A stretch of DNA of 64,000 nucleotides from Pantoea sp. At-9b (GTDB lineage Bacteria > Pseudomonadota > Gammaproteobacteria > Enterobacterales > Enterobacteriaceae): assembly GCF_000175935.2 (NCBI RefSeq), contig NC_014837.1, forward strand, positions 4,154,001 through 4,218,000, in the 5' to 3' direction. Position numbers and translations under genes: made by a program. A model generated the notes under the pieces. That model ran no database searches. It was not told the origin of the DNA and saw only the letters and a list, made by a program, of their open reading frames with translations. Below are positions 1 to 9,233 of the stretch, one piece after another. The stretch's first letter is position 1. The number at the start of each line of letters is the position of its first letter.

Positions 1-1
1 A

Positions 2-775
2 GCGGATAGCGGCCCAGGTGCTGGCGTGCTGCAACGGTTGAGCGCCCCCCGTAATCTGAACGATGGCCGCACCAGCGGGTATGGTCTCGGCATTACCAGC
101 TCGACGCTCGGGAGCCAGACATTGTTTGGTCACGGCGGTTCTCACGCCGGTTATAAAAGTTATTTCCTGCTGCACCCGGAGCTGAAAATAGGTGTGGCAC
201 TGGTAGCCAACCGCGAAGATGTCACCACCTCCGAAAGCGCACTGCGTATTCTGGCAGCGGCGCTGGGCCGGACATTGCCGGAGAAAGGACATGATCTCAC
301 CCCCGGTTTATATGTGGCACCGGATGCCGCTGACTGGCTGGAGATCAAGGGCGTCACCGCCACCTGGCTGGGCGCGGGTGAAACCCTGTGGCGCGATGAA
401 CGCCACGGCGATGCCGTCTCGCTTTCCAGCACCTTCCCGATGCAGTTACGCCACGACGGTGCGGCGATTGTCGGTGAAATCGGCCATGCCGCGCGCCGTT
501 TCGTGCCGGTGCAACCGGACAGTGCCAGCATCGACAATTTGCAAGGGCGCTGGTTTGCGTCGCAGTGGCGCAGCGAAATGGTGATTGAGGGTGAGACGCT
601 GACGATGGGCATCGGCCCGGCGGCGATTCGCGCCACGCTGCAATCGCTGGGCGGCGATCGCGTACTGGCGACCGCGCTGGATGGCCCGTGGGAGAAACGG
701 TTTGTGCTGGCACGGTCTGGAGATAACGTGCGGCTGCTGCTCAATCGCAGCCGCGTGGTGACCTTTACACGCTAA
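2..775 (+). CDS. Beta-lactamase-fold serine hydrolase, D-aminopeptidase-like (5' end outside window)
   Basis: The reading frame is open from the first bases, so the N-terminus with the Ser-x-x-Lys and Tyr motifs lies outside the window. The visible part begins with the end of the penicillin-recognising fold: the segment FGHGGSHAGY carries the third active-site motif, His-Gly-Gly, as in class C beta-lactamases and the Ochrobactrum D-aminopeptidase DAP. About 150 residues follow with the beta-rich character of the extra C-terminal barrel domains of DAP. The family releases N-terminal D-residues from peptides or acts as a carboxypeptidase or esterase. It converges on the minus-strand peptide-salvage operon, which also encodes two other D-peptide-type peptidases, so a related role is likely but inferred. 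An esterase function cannot be excluded. Confidence 0.7.
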   Translation, partial: ADSGPGAGVLQRLSAPRNLNDGRTSGYGLGITSSTLGSQTLFGHGGSHAGYKSYFLLHPELKIGVALVANREDVTTSESALRILAAALGRTLPEKGHDLTPGLYVAPDAADWLEIKGVTATWLGAGETLWRDERHGDAVSLSSTFPMQLRHDGAAIVGEIGHAARRFVPVQPDSASIDNLQGRWFASQWRSEMVIEGETLTMGIGPAAIRATLQSLGGDRVLATALDGPWEKRFVLARSGDNVRLLLNRSRVVTFTR

Positions 776-779
776 AACC

Positions 780-842
780 CCGCGCGATAAATCGCGCCGC
801 CACGGGCCGAACGCAACCGTAGCGGCGCAATTTATTGCGTAT
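780..842. repeat. REP-like palindromic element, copy 1
   Basis: The stretch CGCGATAAATCGCGCCGC is followed after about 18 bases by its imperfect reverse complement GTAGCGGCGCAATTTATTGCG. It sits between the stops of two convergent genes. A second copy lies at 21979-22042, also between convergent genes. It probably folds into a long hairpin in both transcripts and may protect or end them; that role is inferred. Confidence 0.8.
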
Positions 843-843
843 T

Positions 844-1680
844 TCAGGCGATACGGTGGCGCAGCCGCCCGATATGTTCGATCTCCACTTCAATCTCATC
901 GCCGGGGAACATAAACAGCGGCGGCGTGCGTTTCTTACCGACGCCGCCCGGTGAACCGGTGATGATGACATCCCCTGCCGCCAGCGGGCTAAACGCCGAG
1001 ATATATTCAATGATCTTCGCCACCGGATGCACCATGCTGGCGGTGGTGTCGTTCTGCACTTCGCGTTGATTCAACCAGGTTTTAATCGCCAGCTGCTGTG
1101 GATCAGGGATCTCATCGGCAGTGGTCATCCACGGGCCAAACCCTCCGGTCTGCGGCCAGTTTTTCCCGGCGGTAAACCAGGTAAACTGCATGTCGCGCAC
1201 CGTGGCATCCATAAAGCAGCTGTAACCCGCGACGTGCGCCAGCGCCTGCTCCGCTTGCACCTGATACGTCGGTTTGCCGATGATCACCGCCAGCTCGCCT
1301 TCATAGTCGAACTCTTGGGTGGTGACCGGTTTTAGCAGCGGCTGCTCATGCGCCGCCAGCGAGTCGGCAAAACGCACAAATAATGTTGGCGCTTCAAGAG
1401 TTTCGGCAAACTCTTTGCGTTTGTCGGCATAGTTCATGCCGACGCAAAACACCTTACCTGGATTCTCGATCACCGGCAGAAAACGGATCGCACTGAACGG
1501 ATAGTCGATGGGTTGTGAAAGGTACGCAGCCAGGTCGCTCTGCGCGCCGCGTTGCAGCAGGGTTTTCAGGTCGGGACACGCGGCACCGAGGCGTTTGCCG
1601 AGATCCACCACACCCTGTTCCTGCACGATTCCATAACTTTTTGTTGCCTGATCAATAACATAAAAACTGCAAAGCTGCAT
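844..1680 (-). CDS. Fumarylacetoacetate hydrolase (FAH) family protein
   Basis: About 278 residues, the usual length of short FAH-family enzymes. The middle contains the family signature around VFCVGMNYADKRKE and the metal-binding acidic segment EFDYEGELAVIIGK, and the C-terminus carries ITGSPGGVG. Members are Mg2+-dependent hydrolases, decarboxylases or isomerases of 2-oxo acids and acylpyruvates. I chose the ATG at 1680 (MQLCSF) over an upstream in-frame start because a GAGG ribosome site stands just before it and family homology starts there. It follows the M55 peptidase gene on the same strand and may end the operon. Its substrate cannot be read from the sequence. Confidence 0.82.
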   Translation of the reverse strand: MQLCSFYVIDQATKSYGIVQEQGVVDLGKRLGAACPDLKTLLQRGAQSDLAAYLSQPIDYPFSAIRFLPVIENPGKVFCVGMNYADKRKEFAETLEAPTLFVRFADSLAAHEQPLLKPVTTQEFDYEGELAVIIGKPTYQVQAEQALAHVAGYSCFMDATVRDMQFTWFTAGKNWPQTGGFGPWMTTADEIPDPQQLAIKTWLNQREVQNDTTASMVHPVAKIIEYISAFSPLAAGDVIITGSPGGVGKKRTPPLFMFPGDEIEVEIEHIGRLRHRIA

Positions 1681-1763
1681 GACTGCCTCGTTGGAATAAA
1701 AAAATCGCGCGCAGGTTACCAAAAGCCGCACAGGAAAGCGGTACGACCTGCGCGCGATGTGGC

Positions 1764-2585
1764 TTAATTTTGCGTACTCGCCAGATACGAAAAGGCACTC
1801 AGCAGGCTGATCAGCGTGCCCATCTGCTCGGCACGATAGCCCACTGTTACTGCATCAATGCGCGTTACGCCGGGGATCAGGCTAAACAGATCGGCCAGCA
1901 CCGGTTTGCTGGCCTGCAACTGCATCTCGTAAGGGGCGCTGAGACGGGTAGTGCTGGCCTGACGTGCGCGCTGCACTGCCGCCGTGGCTGCCGTGCGAAT
2001 GGCGGTTTGTGCCGCCTGCGGGCTGATGGATTCCGCGCAGGTATGGGAAATCGCGCGTTTTACGCAGACGTAATCAACCGATGGATAGTGCTCGCCAATC
2101 CAGCCCTGAAGCTGATCGTCGCCACTCACCAGCCACAGCGGTGTACCCTGCTCGGCCGCAGCAGCGGCATAGATATCGCTTTCGCCCATCACTTTGCCGT
2201 TGATATGGATGCGCCAGAACGCACGCCCGTTAATGGTGTGCGCCAGCACACCCGGTTCACCTGCCGCGCTGTGATAACCAATAAAAAACAGGCCATCGAA
2301 CGGTTGTTGTTCCAGCCCTTCCACCATCGACAAACCGCGAGGTTTGCCCTGAACCAAGCGAGCGCGCGGATCGATATTTTCCGCACGCAGGTTGGTCATT
2401 TGCGCGTGGCTGTCAGCCACCACCACCTCGGTAGCCCCTCCGGCAAATGCCCCGTCAATGGCGGCGTTCACTTCCTGTTCCATCAAGCCACGCGCCAGCT
2501 GGTATTCTGCATGGCCCGGTGAACACTGTTCCGGGCGCATCACGCCCGCGATGCCTTCGATATCGGCGGAGATAAAGATTTTCAT
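1764..2585 (-). CDS. M55 family D-aminopeptidase (DppA-like)
   Basis: 273 residues matching the Bacillus subtilis DppA fold, a zinc D-aminopeptidase that forms a decamer and releases D-Ala from short peptides. Expected metal ligands are visible: Asp8 and Glu10 in SADIEG, His60 in VADSH, His105 in FIGYHS and a Glu near 135 in VMGESD; His116 in LAHTING fits the catalytic residue. The ATG overlaps the stop of the upstream peptidase gene in an ATGA, so translation is probably coupled. It acts in the cytoplasm after peptide import by the gsi-like transporter of the same operon. Exact substrate (D-Ala- or other D-aminoacyl peptides) is inferred. Confidence 0.9.
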   Translation of the reverse strand: MKIFISADIEGIAGVMRPEQCSPGHAEYQLARGLMEQEVNAAIDGAFAGGATEVVVADSHAQMTNLRAENIDPRARLVQGKPRGLSMVEGLEQQPFDGLFFIGYHSAAGEPGVLAHTINGRAFWRIHINGKVMGESDIYAAAAAEQGTPLWLVSGDDQLQGWIGEHYPSVDYVCVKRAISHTCAESISPQAAQTAIRTAATAAVQRARQASTTRLSAPYEMQLQASKPVLADLFSLIPGVTRIDAVTVGYRAEQMGTLISLLSAFSYLASTQN

Positions 2586-3625
2586 TGAGATAACCTGTCT
2601 AAAACATCCGTTAATGCAGGACGGTGGTGGCCGCGAAAACCGGTGACGGCGGTAGCCGCGAGCAACGCATCCAACACCGCGTGTTCAGTGGCATCGGCAG
2701 CAGCGGCCAGCAGCGGTTCAAGCGCGGCATCCTCCGGCGGTTGTGGCTGGGTCTGGGTGGAGAAGGCCACCGCGATATCACCCGAACCGTGCCCCCAGTA
2801 GCTGCCGAGCCGCCCGAGGCCCGCTCCGGCGCGTTTTGCCACGCGCTTCAGTTGACGTGCATCCAGCGGCGCATCGGTCGCCATAATGATGATGATGGAA
2901 CCGGCATCGCGCTGTGGCGTCAGTTCCGGTAGCAACGGGGCGATCATCTCGCCGAGGCGCACGCCATCCAGCGTTAACGCTGTCAGTGCACCAAAGTTTG
3001 CCAATACCAGCACACCCAGCGTGGCATCCAGCGCCGGGATCAGACGCGAGGCGCTGCCGATGCCGCCTTTCAGGCTGAAGCAGCTCATCCCACGTCCGGC
3101 ACCCACGCTGCCACGGGCGAAATCGGCCTGCGCCTGGTGCAGGGCTTGCTGCGCCAGCGCTTCAGTCACCGCCAGCGCCTGGATGTCGTTCAGCCAGCCG
3201 TCGTTGCACTCCAGCGCCAACGGATTGACTGTCGGCAGGCTGCGGCCCAGCTCCGGGTTGCGGCTGATGGCATCCCGTACCAGGGCGGTAAACAGCGTGC
3301 CAACCGCCAGCGTGTTGCTGAGCAGGATCGGTGTCTGCAAGACGCCCAGCTCCTCCACCTGTACCAGGCCAACCGGCTTGGCAAAGCCATTAAACACCGC
3401 CGCCGCACAGGGCAACGGTTGCTGAAACAGGTTGTCACCCGGCGGCACAATCGCGGTGACGCCGGTCTGGATCTCACCCTCCGCCAGCGTGGCATGCCCG
3501 ACGCGCACGCCGGGTACATCGCTGATCAGGTTGGTCGGCCCACAGGCGCTGCGCGGCTGACCGAGCTGACGCGTTTCGCGCCAGCGTTGCAGCAGCAGGT
3601 CGCGCTGCATCTGTTGAAAATCCAT
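2582..3625 (-). CDS. P1 family peptidase (DmpA/BapA-like aminopeptidase)
   Basis: 347 residues of the Ntn-type DmpA family, which cleaves itself to expose an N-terminal serine nucleophile. Family motifs are clear: PTNLISDVPGVRVGH near the N-terminus, GSVGAGRGM near 172, KGGIGSASR near 186, and AGSIIIIMATDAPL near 241, where Ser243 is the likely nucleophile after Gly242. Relatives act as L-aminopeptidase/D-amidase or beta-aminopeptidase on peptides with unusual residues. The start lies two bases after the gsiD stop, behind a GGGC-type weak ribosome site, so it is translated with the transporter genes. Actual specificity is not visible in the sequence. Confidence 0.88.
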   Translation of the reverse strand: MDFQQMQRDLLLQRWRETRQLGQPRSACGPTNLISDVPGVRVGHATLAEGEIQTGVTAIVPPGDNLFQQPLPCAAAVFNGFAKPVGLVQVEELGVLQTPILLSNTLAVGTLFTALVRDAISRNPELGRSLPTVNPLALECNDGWLNDIQALAVTEALAQQALHQAQADFARGSVGAGRGMSCFSLKGGIGSASRLIPALDATLGVLVLANFGALTALTLDGVRLGEMIAPLLPELTPQRDAGSIIIIMATDAPLDARQLKRVAKRAGAGLGRLGSYWGHGSGDIAVAFSTQTQPQPPEDAALEPLLAAAADATEHAVLDALLAATAVTGFRGHHRPALTDVLDRLSQ

Positions 3626-3627
3626 GC

Positions 3628-4512
3628 TTAGCCCTTCAGTTTGGGATCAAGCGTATCGCGCAGGGCATCGCCCAGCAGGTTAAACGCCAGCACCGTGATA
3701 AAAATCGCCAGACCGGGGAAGACGCTGACGTGCCACATGCCCGCCATCATCATGTTGCGGCTCATCGCGAGGATGTTGCCCCACTCCGGGACGTCCGGCT
3801 CCGGGCCAAGACCGATAAAACTCAGTCCGGCTGCGGTGAGAATACTGGTGCCGATGCGCATGGTGAAGTAGACAATCACGTTCGACAGCGTACCCGGCAG
3901 AATATGGCGCAGCAGGATCACCCGGTCTGGCGCACCCGCACAGCGCACCGCTTCCACATAGGCAGCCTGCTTCAGCGATAACGTCGATGCACGCACGATG
4001 CGGGCGAACACCGGTACGCTGAATACCGCCACCGCGATGATCACGTTATTCAAACCCGGGCCGAGAATCGCCACCACCGCAATCGCCAGCAGCATGCCGG
4101 GGAAGGCGAACAGCACATCGGACCCACGCATAATCAGCATGTCGATCCAGCGGCCATAGTAGCCCGCCAACAAGCCAAGCAGCACACCCACCACCATGCC
4201 AAGCGTGACCGACACAACGCCGACATACAGCGAGATACGCGCGCCATAAATAATACGGCTGAGCAGGTCGCGACCCAGATCGTCAGTGCCCATCCAGTGC
4301 GCGGCTGACGGGGGCGACGACAGCGCCATCCAGTCCGGTGCCATCGGGTCCCACGGGGCCAGCCACGGGGCTAAAATCGCCACCAGCACCAGCAGCAGCA
4401 CAAAACCGCCCGACACCAGCGCCAGTGGATTGCGTACAAAGGCGTGGAGAAAATCGCGCCACGGCGAACGGATCGCCTCCTGCGTGTTAGCAGGCAAAGA
4501 TTGCAGACTCAT
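3628..4512 (-). CDS. gsiD: Peptide ABC transporter permease, GsiD/DppC type
   Basis: About 294 residues of an inner-membrane BPD_transp_1 permease with the N-terminal OppC/DppC extension. The motif GMGTDDLGRDLLSRIIYG near residue 75 and the EAA loop EAVRCAGAPDRVILLRHILP near 185 are typical. The ATG at 4512 is preferred over a GTG one codon earlier: it sits six bases behind AGGAG and overlaps the gsiC stop as TGATG. It should pair with GsiC to form the channel powered by the double-domain ATPase GsiA. Resemblance is strongest to the E. coli glutathione importer, but neighbouring peptidases suggest other short peptides as cargo. Confidence 0.9.
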   Translation of the reverse strand: MSLQSLPANTQEAIRSPWRDFLHAFVRNPLALVSGGFVLLLVLVAILAPWLAPWDPMAPDWMALSSPPSAAHWMGTDDLGRDLLSRIIYGARISLYVGVVSVTLGMVVGVLLGLLAGYYGRWIDMLIMRGSDVLFAFPGMLLAIAVVAILGPGLNNVIIAVAVFSVPVFARIVRASTLSLKQAAYVEAVRCAGAPDRVILLRHILPGTLSNVIVYFTMRIGTSILTAAGLSFIGLGPEPDVPEWGNILAMSRNMMMAGMWHVSVFPGLAIFITVLAFNLLGDALRDTLDPKLKG

Positions 4513-5441
4513 CACGGCTCCTGTCGCAGGCGAATTGCCGGGTTCACCACTGCGTACAGCAGGTCTACCAGCAGGTTAATTACAATAAATTCAAACACGA
4601 ACAGCATCACCAGCGCCTGGATCACCGGTTGGTCCTGTGCTTTGATCGATTCGATCAACAGCCAGCCTAACCCCGGCCAGTTGAACACGCTTTCCACCAC
4701 GATCGATCCACCCAGCAGAAAACCAAACTGCAAACCGAGCATGGTGATCACCGGGATCAGCGCATTGCGCATCACATGTTTCCAGGTGACGAGGCGATTA
4801 CGCAGCCCCTTCGCTTTGGCGGTGCGCACATAATCTTCCTGCGCCACTTCCAGGAAGGCTGAGCGGGTAAAACGCGCCATCACCGCCGCCACCGAGGAGC
4901 CAAGGGTGATGGCAGGCAGGATGATATCGGTGGGCTTATTGAAGCCGCTAACCGAGAACAGACCAAACGGCATGGCGACAAACTGAATCAGCAGCAGGCC
5001 GAGCCAGAAGGTCGGCATTGAGATCCCCCCAACTGCAACGCTCATCAGCGTCCAGTCTTGCCATTTGCCGCGTTTCAGCGCCGCCAGTACTCCCAGAAAC
5101 AGACCCAGAATTACCGACCAGGCAAAGCCCGCCAGCGCCAGCCACATGGTCGGCATAAAGCCTTTTTTGATCACGTCCAGCACCGGTTGTTGCGTGCGGT
5201 AAGTGACACCCAGATCGCCACGGAACAGGCCACCCAGCCAGTGCAGATATTGTTGCGGCAGCGGGTCGTTAAGACCAAGATGCTGACGTGCCGCTTCCAC
5301 CGCCGCCAGCGGTGCATCCGGCCCGGCGTAGATGCGTGCCGGATCGCCCGGCAGCAGTTTGATGAAGCCGAACACCAGCAGCGAGACCACCAGCAGTACC
5401 GGGATCATCTCCAGCAGGCGACGAATGATGTATGCGAACAT
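4512..5441 (-). CDS. gsiC: Peptide ABC transporter permease, GsiC/DppB type
   Basis: 309 residues (E. coli GsiC has 306). It begins with the DppB-type segment MFAYIIRRLLEMIPVLLVV, has the conserved KLLPGDPARIYAG, and the EAA loop TAKAKGLRNRLVTWKHVMRN near residue 205. About six membrane helices are expected in the inner membrane. AAGGAA precedes the ATG. A 340-base gap filled by a palindrome array separates it from the binding-protein gene upstream, while downstream genes follow without gaps. Confidence 0.92.
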   Translation of the reverse strand: MFAYIIRRLLEMIPVLLVVSLLVFGFIKLLPGDPARIYAGPDAPLAAVEAARQHLGLNDPLPQQYLHWLGGLFRGDLGVTYRTQQPVLDVIKKGFMPTMWLALAGFAWSVILGLFLGVLAALKRGKWQDWTLMSVAVGGISMPTFWLGLLLIQFVAMPFGLFSVSGFNKPTDIILPAITLGSSVAAVMARFTRSAFLEVAQEDYVRTAKAKGLRNRLVTWKHVMRNALIPVITMLGLQFGFLLGGSIVVESVFNWPGLGWLLIESIKAQDQPVIQALVMLFVFEFIVINLLVDLLYAVVNPAIRLRQEP

Positions 5442-5475
5442 GCGTTTCCTTTTTGTGATGGTGCGCGCGGTGGGG

Positions 5476-5770
5476 CCTCACCCTCACCCTACCCCTCTCC
5501 CGCTAGCGGGAGAGGGAACTGATCGAGCACCACGTAACCTATGCACTATCTCCCTCTCCCGTCTTGCGGGAGAGGGAACTGATCGAGCACCACGTAACCT
5601 ATGCACTATCTCCCTCTCCCGTCTTGCGGGAGAGGGAACTGATCGAGCACCACGTAACCTATGCACTATCTCCCTCTCCCGTCTTGTGGGAGAGGGAACT
5701 GATCGAGCACCATGTAACCTATGCACTACCTCCCTCTCCCGTCTTGCGGGAGAGGGCTGGGGTGAGGGCC
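5476..5770. repeat. REP-like palindrome array with 60-bp tandem units
   Basis: Four 60-base units start at 5521, 5581, 5641 and 5701. The first two are identical, the third differs by one base, the fourth by a few. Each unit holds CCCTCTCCC, a short loop and GGGAGAGGG, so each forms a hairpin. The outer borders are an inverted pair, CTCACCCTCACCC at the left and GGGGTGAGGG at the right. The array fills the space between gsiB and gsiC within the operon, the position held by palindromes between malE and malF in E. coli, where they stabilise the upstream mRNA. A related array lies at 26550-26699. Confidence 0.9.
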
Positions 5771-5781
5771 ACAGCGATGTC

Positions 5782-7323
5782 TTACTTAAACGCTGCCTGG
5801 GTATACAGGAAGTTGCCATCTGGCAGCATCGACACGCCGCTCAGGTTGCTGCGTTTACCCACCAGGTTGTCTGGGGTACCGAGGAAGGCCACCGGCGCGT
5901 CTTTCCACAGCAACTTCTGGGCTTCGGCATAAGCCACGCCACGTTTGGCCGGATCAGCGGTTGCCAGGCCACCGGCAATCGCTTTGTCCACTGCCGGGTT
6001 GCTGTAGTACGACACGTTGTACGAGGTCGGTACCCAGGATTCGGTGGCGTACAGCGGACGCAGCGCCCAGTCAGCATCGCCGGTGGAGGTCGACCAGCCG
6101 CCGTAGTAGAGGTCAAATTCCGCCTGCTTCGGATCTTTCACGCCCCACAGTTTGGCGTTACGCGTACCGGAGTCCATCGGCGTCACGGTAACGCGGATAC
6201 CTGCGGTCGCCAGCTGCGCTTTCAGGAATTGCGCCGCACGCACGCTGGCGGTGGCATTGGTGGTCCACAGCTTCAGATCCAGACCGTTCGGATAACCCGC
6301 CGCTTTCAACAACGCTTTGGCTTCATCCGGCGCGTAACGGTAGTTCGGGTCGCTTTGCTTCTGATAGAACTGCACCCCTTCTGGAATGGCGGAGCTGGCC
6401 GGTTTGCCCATGCCAGCAAACGCCACTTTCAGCCACAGGTTACGATCGATGGCGTAGTTGATCGCCTGACGCACACGCAGATCCGCCAGCGGTTTGTGCT
6501 GGGTGTTGATCGCCATGTAGTAGAGGTAAATGCTCGGATCGCGTTGGATCGCCAGCTTGCTGTCGCTCTGCACGGTGCTGATCAGATCGGACGGCAATGG
6601 CCAAATCGCATCCACCTGCCCTGACTTAAGAGCCGCGACACGCGTGGCATCTTCCGGGCTGGGTGAGAAGGTGACGTTATCGACTTTCGGCCAGCCTTTC
6701 TGCCAGTAACCAGCGTATTTGGTCAGATCCACCGCTTTACCCGGCTGCCAGTCGACAAACTTAAACGGACCAGTACCCACCGGATGCAGACGCAGCTGCG
6801 CTTCGTCCGGGTACTGCTTCAGGATTGCCGGGCTCCACATCACCGCCGACGGATGCGCCAGGGTGTTGATAAAGGCACCAAATGACTGATTCAGTTCAAC
6901 TTTCACTTGATCCGGGGCCAGCACCGTGACTTTCGCGATCATCTTGTACAGGCTGTTGCGCTTCAGGCCTTTGGTCTGATCGGCGAGGCGATCAAGGTTG
7001 GCTTTTACCGCTTCCGCATCGAACGGCGTACCGTCCTGGAAGGTGACGCCTTTACGCAGCGTCAGGGTGAACTCGGTGGCGCTGTCGTTGCTGGTATAGC
7101 TGGTCGCCAGCCAGGGTTGCAGCTTCATCTGGGCATCGAACTGGAACAGGCGCTCAAAGATACCGCTCTGTACCGAATAGCTGACGTTGTCTGAGGTATC
7201 GTGCGGATCGAGGCCGGTGATATCGGCATACATTGAGATGTGCAGATCCTGCGCCTGTGCGGCAGCCGCCAGGGAGAGGGTAAGTCCGAGAGCGAGCGAG
7301 GTGCGACGGAAAAACGGGTTCAT
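5782..7323 (-). CDS. gsiB: Periplasmic peptide-binding protein, GsiB type (SBP family 5)
   Basis: 513 residues. The N-terminus is a Sec signal peptide (charged NPFFRR, hydrophobic core, likely cut after AQA at residue 24) without a lipobox cysteine. The family-5 pattern follows: LTLRKGVTFQDGTPFDAEAVK near 90 and VRQAINYAIDRNLWLKVAFAGM near 285, close to E. coli GsiB. It captures peptides in the periplasm for GsiCD. AGGAG lies seven bases before the ATG. It is preceded by gsiA and followed by the palindrome array, which could raise its expression above that of the permeases. Confidence 0.92.
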   Translation of the reverse strand: MNPFFRRTSLALGLTLSLAAAAQAQDLHISMYADITGLDPHDTSDNVSYSVQSGIFERLFQFDAQMKLQPWLATSYTSNDSATEFTLTLRKGVTFQDGTPFDAEAVKANLDRLADQTKGLKRNSLYKMIAKVTVLAPDQVKVELNQSFGAFINTLAHPSAVMWSPAILKQYPDEAQLRLHPVGTGPFKFVDWQPGKAVDLTKYAGYWQKGWPKVDNVTFSPSPEDATRVAALKSGQVDAIWPLPSDLISTVQSDSKLAIQRDPSIYLYYMAINTQHKPLADLRVRQAINYAIDRNLWLKVAFAGMGKPASSAIPEGVQFYQKQSDPNYRYAPDEAKALLKAAGYPNGLDLKLWTTNATASVRAAQFLKAQLATAGIRVTVTPMDSGTRNAKLWGVKDPKQAEFDLYYGGWSTSTGDADWALRPLYATESWVPTSYNVSYYSNPAVDKAIAGGLATADPAKRGVAYAEAQKLLWKDAPVAFLGTPDNLVGKRSNLSGVSMLPDGNFLYTQAAFK

Positions 7324-7343
7324 AAAATCTCCTGGTATTGGGG

Positions 7344-9215
7344 TTAGCGCGAAACAATGCCGTCAGCGACCCAGTGCTGCGGAGCAACCTGGCGATAACG
7401 GGGTTTAATGACCGTTTCTCCCACCTTACGGAGCGGCGAGGGGATCTCGCTGTCCTCGAAAGTTCGTTGTGGACGGTTCTGTGGATCAGCCACCGGCACC
7501 GAGGCCAGCAGCCGTTGGGTATAGGGATGTTGCGGGTTATTGAACACCGACTGGCGCGGCCCCAGTTCGACAATCTGGCCGAGGTACATCACCGCCACGC
7601 GGTTAGCGATCCGCTCCACCACCGCCATGTCATGTGAGATAAAGATCCACGACACACCGGTTTGCTGTTGCAGATCCATCATCAGGTTCACCACCTGGGC
7701 CTGAATCGACACATCCAGCGCCGAGACCGCTTCGTCAGCAATAATCACCTTCGGTTTCAGCGCCATGGCACGCGCAATCGCGATGCGCTGACGCTGGCCG
7801 CCGGAAAACTCATGTGGATAACGGCGTGCATGTTCTGGCAACAAACCGACACTGTTCAGCAAGGCTTCAACCTGCGGCGTCGCCTCTTCCAGTGACTTCA
7901 CCACGCCATGCAGCAACAGCGGCTCGGCAATGGTGAAGCCCACGGTTAAGCGCGGATTGAGCGACGCATAGGGGTCCTGAAATACCATCTGGATTTCACG
8001 CCTGAGCGGCTGAAACTGGGCTTCTTTCAGGTTGGCAATTTCGTTGCCCTGGAAATGGATACTGTCGGCGTCGCTGTTGATTAAACGCATCAATGCACGG
8101 CCAGTGGTGGATTTGCCGCAGCCACTCTCACCGACAATCGCCAGGGTTTCTCCCGGCCACAGCGTGAAATCGATCTGCTCCACCGCATGAACCTGATGGG
8201 TCAGTGCCGAAAAGATGCCGCTGCGGATCGGGTAATACACTTTCAGGCCACGGACATCGAGCAGCGGTTGGTCGTCATAGCGAGCGGTGCGCTGTTCGGC
8301 GTTAGCGGCGGGAGCGGCCCCCAGCAGCGGAAAGCGTTGCGGCCAGGCGTGTTCACGCATATCGCCCAGTTTCGGCACCGCCGCCAGTAAGGCTTTGGTG
8401 TAGGGATGTTGTGGCGCGTTAAAGATGTCCGCCACCGTGCCTTGTTCCACCACATCACCGCGATACATCACCACCACGCGGTCAGCGACTTCCGCCACCA
8501 CGCCCATATCGTGGGTGATAAACAGCACCGCCATCTGTTTGGCGCGTTGCAGATCGCGCAGGATATGCAGAATGCGCGCCTGCACCGTTACGTCGAGCGC
8601 GGTCGTCGGTTCATCGGCGATCAACAATTGCGGATCGCAGGCCAGCGCCTGCGCAATCATCACGCGCTGACGCATCCCACCCGACAGCGAGTGCGGATAG
8701 CTTTTCATTACGCGATCGACATCGGCAATGCGCACCTGGCGCAGCAGTTCACGCGCACGCGCCTCGGCCTCAGCCTTGCCGCAAATTTGCTGGTCGCGTA
8801 GCGCTTCCGTGAGTTGATCGCCAACGCGCAACACCGGGTTCAGTGAGGTCATCGGCTCCTGAAAAATCATCGACATTTCGCGGCCACGCAAGGCGCGGCG
8901 CTGGGTTTCGTTGAGTTTTTCCAGTTGATGCAACTGGCCGCGACGATCGCGGAACTGGATGCTACCGCGATCGATACGACCCGACGCGGCCAGCAACCCC
9001 ATCACCGCCAGCGAGGTGACTGATTTGCCTGAGCCACTCTCGCCGACCACGGCGACGATTTCGCCCTGGTGTATCTCGAAATTAATGCCTTTCAACGCCT
9101 GGCTGACGCCACTACGGCCACGAAAGCTGACACTGAGATCCTGAATAGCGAGTACCGGCGCAGTCGCGGAACCGGCAACGCTGGCGGCGTTGTGCATAAG
9201 TGAAGAGTCCGTCAT
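7344..9215 (-). CDS. gsiA: Peptide ABC transporter ATPase with two nucleotide-binding domains, GsiA type
   Basis: 623 residues, the same length as E. coli GsiA. Two ABC domains lie in tandem: the first with Walker A GESGSGKS (58-65), signature LSGGMRQR and Walker B LLIADEPTTALD; the second with GESGCGKST, FSGGQRQR and VIIADEAVSALD. Each ends in the oligopeptide-transporter extension with the HPYTKALLAAVP / HPYTQRLLASVP motif. It powers import through GsiC and GsiD at the cytoplasmic face. GGAG stands five bases before the ATG. In E. coli gsiA is next to the isoaspartyl peptidase gene iaaA; here it is next to D-peptide enzymes instead. Confidence 0.95.
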   Translation of the reverse strand: MTDSSLMHNAASVAGSATAPVLAIQDLSVSFRGRSGVSQALKGINFEIHQGEIVAVVGESGSGKSVTSLAVMGLLAASGRIDRGSIQFRDRRGQLHQLEKLNETQRRALRGREMSMIFQEPMTSLNPVLRVGDQLTEALRDQQICGKAEAEARARELLRQVRIADVDRVMKSYPHSLSGGMRQRVMIAQALACDPQLLIADEPTTALDVTVQARILHILRDLQRAKQMAVLFITHDMGVVAEVADRVVVMYRGDVVEQGTVADIFNAPQHPYTKALLAAVPKLGDMREHAWPQRFPLLGAAPAANAEQRTARYDDQPLLDVRGLKVYYPIRSGIFSALTHQVHAVEQIDFTLWPGETLAIVGESGCGKSTTGRALMRLINSDADSIHFQGNEIANLKEAQFQPLRREIQMVFQDPYASLNPRLTVGFTIAEPLLLHGVVKSLEEATPQVEALLNSVGLLPEHARRYPHEFSGGQRQRIAIARAMALKPKVIIADEAVSALDVSIQAQVVNLMMDLQQQTGVSWIFISHDMAVVERIANRVAVMYLGQIVELGPRQSVFNNPQHPYTQRLLASVPVADPQNRPQRTFEDSEIPSPLRKVGETVIKPRYRQVAPQHWVADGIVSR

Positions 9216-9233
9216 CGTTGCTCCGCGTGCGGG

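Noticed and set aside
5476-5770. Possible CRISPR array
   Set aside because: The repeats are directly adjoining 60-bp palindromic units without variable spacers, and no cas genes are present.
5484-5819. Minus-strand frame of repeated arginine-rich units
   Set aside because: It is the palindrome array translated, not a repeat protein.
5332-6624. Long plus-strand open frame with a repeated LSPSPVLRERELIEHH-type motif
   Set aside because: The repeated peptide is a translation of the 60-bp palindrome units and the rest is antisense to gsiB; no homology or ribosome site.
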